In this document: positions 55,701-61,700 of the stretch, one piece after another
Layout: every line of letters begins with the position of its first letter
Position numbering within the stretch: the first letter of the stretch is position 1
Source: Odontocerum albicorne
Taxonomy: Eukaryota > Arthropoda > Insecta > Trichoptera > Odontoceridae
Assembly: GCA_949825065.1 (NCBI GenBank)
Contig: OX463864.1
Span: 16,009,327-16,073,326 of the forward strand
Length of the DNA: 64,000 nucleotides
Direction: 5' to 3'
The notes under the pieces: generated by a model
Told to the model about the DNA's origin: nothing
The model's database searches: none
The model's input: the letters and a program-made list of their open reading frames with translations, nothing else
Position numbers and translations under genes: made by a program

Positions 55701-58700
55701 AAGGGTTAGTCATATTTTGATAGCTTTGTCGCGTCACCGTTATGTAGGGGGTTCATAAGAATTTTAGAAAGGCTTAGGTGGGGCATAGCACAAAAAACGT
55801 TGGGAAACACTGATCTAGAAGTACATATTCACTATTATGTTCCACGGAAAAACTTCATTCCATGGAAAAACTTCTTTCCATGGAACACTTTGTTAATGGT
55901 GTGCATGAATAAAATAGTTTATATATTATTTATAGTTAAGGCATTAATGTTGTGGAGGTTTAAATACATTGTAATTATTTTTATCAAACACTGTTTATTC
56001 CACTTTTTGTAATGGTATAACCCTACCGGTTTCAAGGCTTTCACCTCATCATCAGGGAGCACAAACAAGACTGGATCAAGATTCGTGCCAAACGCAAGAA
56101 TAACTTGCACTTACATTAGTAGTGACTCAACAAGCAATTTCACATCGGTTGAAATCATTGGGATTGATTCATAAACAAGGAAATTGGGTTCCATATGAAC
56201 TGACACCGAGAAACGTTGAATGCCGATTTTCATGCATGTAAAATGCTGTTTGCCAGGCATAAACGAAAGGGTTTTCTGCACCATATAATCACTGGTGATG
56301 AAAAATGGATCCACTATGATAATCCAAAAAGGAAGAAATCATGGGGACCCCCCTGGTTATGCTTCAACATCTACGGCTAAGCCAAATATTCATGGAAAAA
56401 AACTCTTGTTGTGTATTTGGTGGGATCAGCTTGGTGTCGTGTATTATGAGTTGCTCAAACCGAACGAAACCATTGCTGGGGCTGTCTACCGAATACAATT
56501 GATGAGATTGAATCGAGCACTCAAGGAAAAGCGCGCCCACTACTACTCCAGACACGACAAAATTATTAACCTGCATGATAATGCTCGTCCACATGTTGCG
56601 ACGCCGGTCTAAACCTATTTGGAAACACTCAAATGGGAAGTTTTACCCCACCCGCCGTATTCACCAGACATTGCTCCTTCTGTTTTCCACTTGTTTCGAT
56701 CGATGACGCATGGCCTGTCTGAGCAGCACTTCACATCATATGAAGATACCAAAAATTGGGTCGATACGTGGATAGCCTCAAAATATGAAACAGTCTTCCG
56801 ACGCGGTATCTGTATGCTGCAAGAAAATGGGAAAAAGTAGTGGCAAGCATGAGGTTCCGTTCTTTCACAATAAATGCCCAATTTTTGATAAAAAACGGCG
56901 GAAACTTATTTGTACACCTAATAATACGTATACACATTTATTGTATGATAATAGTAAAAATACCAAGGAGTTTGTCTACCTCGGGAGCAAAATAACATGG
57001 GACGGTCGGTCCAAGAGCGAGGTCGACAGCCGTATACATCAGGCTAGACTTGCATTTAATAAAAGGTCGAAAATAATAGAATCAAATAATATAGACCTTA
57101 AACTGAGAATACTCCTCATCAAGACCTATGTATGGATGTATCTTGATGTACGGCTGCGAGACATGGTGCCTATCCGAAAGAGATAGACGAAGACTAGAGG
57201 CTTTTGAGATGTGGTCCTATAGAAGACTATTAGGAATTTCCTGGAGAGACCGCATCACAAATGAAGAGGTTCTCCAACGAATCGAAGGAGGAAGGCACCT
57301 GCTCAGGATCCTGTCCGAAAGGCGTGCAAGATGGATCGGTCATATAATACGACAAGAGGGCCTCTTGCATGCCATAATGGAGGGCATAACCGAGGGGACA
57401 AACTCTAGGGGATGCCCACGCCGAGAGTACCTGGAGGATCTGTTGGTGGACGTGCGCTGCTCAACATACACAGACTTAAAAAGAGCCGCACAGGACAGGG
57501 GGGAATGGAGAAGAGTTCAAATTGCTGCAAACCAGTCTTAGGACTGCAACCACGGAAAAAAAAGTAAAAAATATTTTATTCAAAGTATTGCCCATCGTTA
57601 GCTACACATTTTTCCCATCTCTCTAGCAATTTGTGGATGCCACGCCAAAAAAACTGTTGCTCTTTTGAGGCAAACCAACCAGAGAATTGTCTTCCGTCCA
57701 TAGCGATTTGGCCTTGCAGTCGACCTCGCTGGTATGCTTGGAGTTACCCATGATCTTTTACGCTTAGGATTCTCGAAATATATCCATTTTTCATCGCCAG
57801 TCACAATACGATAGAGAAATTATTTTCTTTTGTACCTGGCGAGCAGCATTTCGCAAGTAGTTTTTCTGTTTTCCTGCTGTCTTTCATTCAGTTCATGTGG
57901 AACCCATTTTCCCACCTTCTGGATCTTTCCCATGGCTTTCAAACATATGGAGACGGCTTCTCGTGTCACATTTAATTGATTCGCGAGTTGTTGTTGCGTT
58001 TGAGCGTCATCCTCATCCAACAATACTTGCAATTCGGCGTCTTCAAACTTTCTCGGTGGTCTTCCACTTTCTTCGTTTCTCACGTCAAAATCGCTACTTT
58101 CGAATTTTTTAAACCTCTCAAAGCACTGTGATTTACCAAGAGCATGCTCACCGTAAGCTTCGACAAGCATTCGATGCGATTCTGCAGCAGTTTTCTTCAA
58201 ATGGTAACAGAAAATTAATGCTGTCTGCAAATCGTAGTTTTCAGGCACAAAAACAGACATGTTCAACGCTATGAAAAATATGTAGTTGTATTCAACTTGT
58301 ATTGTTGCGAGTTAAAAGTCTTTGACAAATGGAAACACAAGAAAAAGGCGCCAATGACGCGGTTTGACAGTCACTACATTGACAACTAGAGCCATCTATG
58401 AGCAAATTCCGGTTTCATATTTGCAGACCTGGTATACCACAATTTATTACGTTGATATCCACTCTATTAATTATATTGTGTATTTTTTATGATACTTTTG
58501 TGACCAATTGTAAAATGCACTTTTTGGGATGGCCTTTAGCTCACCTAGCGATTTCGCCTTTTTGTCTATGGTTGCAAAAAGTCACAGGAGGCCATATCTG
58601 GTAAAAATGGTGGCTACGGCATCACGACCATGTTGATTTTGGTAAAAAAATGTACGAATTAGTAATGAAGTGTGATCCGATGCATTATCGTGGTGCAAAA

Positions 58701-61700
58701 TGTAGGAATTAGTAATGAAGTGTGATCCGATGCATTATCATGGTGCAAAATGTAGGAATTAGTAATGAAGTGTGATCCGATGCATTATTGTGGTGCAAAA
58801 TGTAGGAATTAGTAATGAAGTGTGATCCGATGCATTATCATGGTGCAAAATGTAGGAATTAGTAATGAAGTGTGATCCGATGCATTATTGTGGTGCAAAA
58901 TGTAGGAATTAGTAATGAAGTGTGATCCGATGCATTATCATGGTGCAAAATGTAGGAATTAGTAATGAAGTGTGATCCGATGCATTATTGTGGTGCAAAA
59001 TGTAGGAATTAGTAATGAAGTGTGATCCGATGCATTATCGTGGTGCAAAATGTAGGAATTAGTAATGAAGTGTGATCCGATGCATTATCATGGTGCAAAA
59101 TGTAGGAATTAGTAATGAAGTGTGATCCGATGCATTATCATGGTGCAAAATGTAGGAATTAGTAATGAAGTGTGATCCGATGCATTATCTTGGTGCAAAA
59201 TGTAGGAATTAGTAATGAAGTGTTATCCGATGCATTATCGTGGTGCAAAATGTAGGAATTAGTAATGAAGTGTTATCCGATGCATTATCGTGGTGCAAAA
59301 TGTAGGAATTAGTAATAAAGTGTGATCCGATGCATTATCGTGGTGCGAAATCCATGATTTGTTTGCTCGCAATTCTTCGGATTGCCTCACACAAACGGTG
59401 TAAAACTACAAAGAAAATTTCTTTGTTCAGTCATTTTTAAAATGAAAAAATCGCAAACGTGCCAAAATGCATTGTAAATACCTGCCTGTCAAACACAAAC
59501 TGCCTGTCCGATATGGTTGAAAATTGGAATGTATATCACAGACAGTGTCACCAACTTGAGGAAAAAGGTGGGCTCAATCAAAAACAAACAACCGTCATTA
59601 TTTTCAAAATATTGTTATTTTTTTATCAATCCTCATACATTTCAATAATCGATTATATATGAAAGTCGAAGACTGCCTGTACTTTGTCCCTTATTCCTCA
59701 GTGCAATACAGGCAAAAGCCTAGTTTACTGGGGATACGACAAATGAAAGGCAATAAACCCATATCCGTTAAAATTGTATGTCCAAATTAAATTACCTGTT
59801 GTTTTTTCACAAATTATGTATATTTCTTGTTATGTATAATAATAAATAAATAAATAAATGTAATAATAAATAAATTCCGCTTTGTCCTTTATTCCGCTTT
59901 TAAAACAACGGTGGTGCTAAAACATTTTCCAGTTTTTAATAAAAAAGTAGTAAAAATGTGATAGTAGGTATTCTGAGAGCATTGTCATATAGGTACAAAC
60001 CCATTGAATCAGTATTGTTAGGTCACTCCGTACTCATTTATTTTTAATCCATCCAAAGAAATTTGGAATAGAATAGCAGTGAGCGTTTGAGCGTTTTGAC
60101 CATCCAGTAGCCTATAAGCATTTTCAGCATTTAACGAGTCAATTACAAGAGCTATAATGCTTATTGTTATGAATAAGCTGATGATGAACATGAATAAATT
60201 TAAAAGTAACTAAGTAAATAACACATATCTTGCACATAGGCTGCACCAGACGGAAGGTTGAGAAAGGATTGAGGCAAGAAATGGAGAGATAGGATGCAGC
60301 TAGAATGAGTGGAGTGAGTGGCGGATCCCTCATCCAGGAAATGGTCCTTCCAATGACAAGAGGAGAAAGAGAGAAAAACGAAGTTAACCAATATATATAT
60401 ATATAATTGCTTTCCAGGATCACTTGAAGAAGGATAACCATACGCAATCTTCCACTGTGACATTACATACATCCAACTCTCCGTCTTTCACCATCCTCCA
60501 CCAGCATGCTCAGCAGCAACAGCACAATGCTCAGCAGTCGCACGTGCACAAGGGGGCGGAGATGCGTGTCGGCGGCGAGGTGCGTGCAGGCAACCAGATG
60601 GCTCACCACGTGCTCCGACACAAATACGCCCTCATGGAGCATGAGCTAAGGCTGCAGGTAATTGAATCATCTTGTAACACTCTAAGCAACGGCAGTCATA
60701 ACTGCATAAAAGGGCAGAGGAATATATTGACGGAGAGTTGCGAGTACGCAACCGGATGACAGATCATGTGCTTCGACATAAACGCAATTAATAATGCAAG
60801 AACAGTCATGGGTGCAGAAAGTGTGGGGATAGATAAGTGGGCGACACATCATGTGCTCCGACATAATGGCACTATGAAGCACTATTGAGACTACAATTAA
60901 TTGAATCCTGTTTAACATTCGTTGGGAGATCACAAACCACGTGTTTCAAAACATGTTCATTTTAAAAAAAATATCCCATTATTGTAGGTAATTTTAATAT
61001 TTGTTGAAAAAGTGTTTCTGAAAATATATACTTGGAACATGTGCTTTTGCAACCGCATGTAATCCCGGTAACACGAAAGCTTGCATTGATTAATCATATG
61101 CATTTTAATACAAGTTCACTCTCGGAGAATTACCTAGCTTATATAGAATTCTTTTACACCCTGATGTTTGTTATGTTTCTTTTTCTGCATATTTTCAAAA
61201 GTCTTTCGATAATCTCCCAATTCTCGGATGATAGATAGAGACATTGGTGCGCCTTGTGGTCCATGGGATACGGAGCACCTGCCTCCAACGCAACATCTCG
61301 AAGGTATCTATAATTTTTGTTTCCTTCTTTCTCACTGTCCATGTTTCCACTCCATACAGTGCTACGGAGAATACTAGAGAATCAACCAGACTAATTTTGG
61401 TCCTTCTTCGTAGACTGATTAGTCCATACCATTGTCATAGCTGCTGCTTTTGCCATTTCATTTCGTTTTCGAATCTCCGTTTTACATCGTCCATTCCTCG
61501 AAATAAGAACTCTTCATAATCCCCAAGCGGGTCACTTCTTAACAGAGACTCGAATCGGTTAGTATCAAGATTCACTTATCACATTCAGTGCTGGAAATGC
61601 CTATAGGCGTTCATAATGACTTTGGTGGGTGTTCAAAATGCCTATAGCGGCCGTTCTATTCTCAATTTCTTGGATGGATTTAAAAACAAGTGGTACATGG

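Larger units (their letters stand above)
52993..55812. mobile_element. hAT-type non-autonomous element split by Tigger
   Basis: The 8-bp target duplication ATCTAGAA lies at 52985-52992 and 55813-55820. Ends are CCGTGTTTCCCAA (left) and TTGGGAAACACTG (right), the common hAT pattern. Without the inner Tigger (53094-55475) it is about 440 bp with no coding frame. Confidence 0.82.

Noticed and set aside
58645..59350. CRISPR array
   Set aside because: Contiguous 50-bp units without unique spacers in eukaryotic DNA; it is a satellite.
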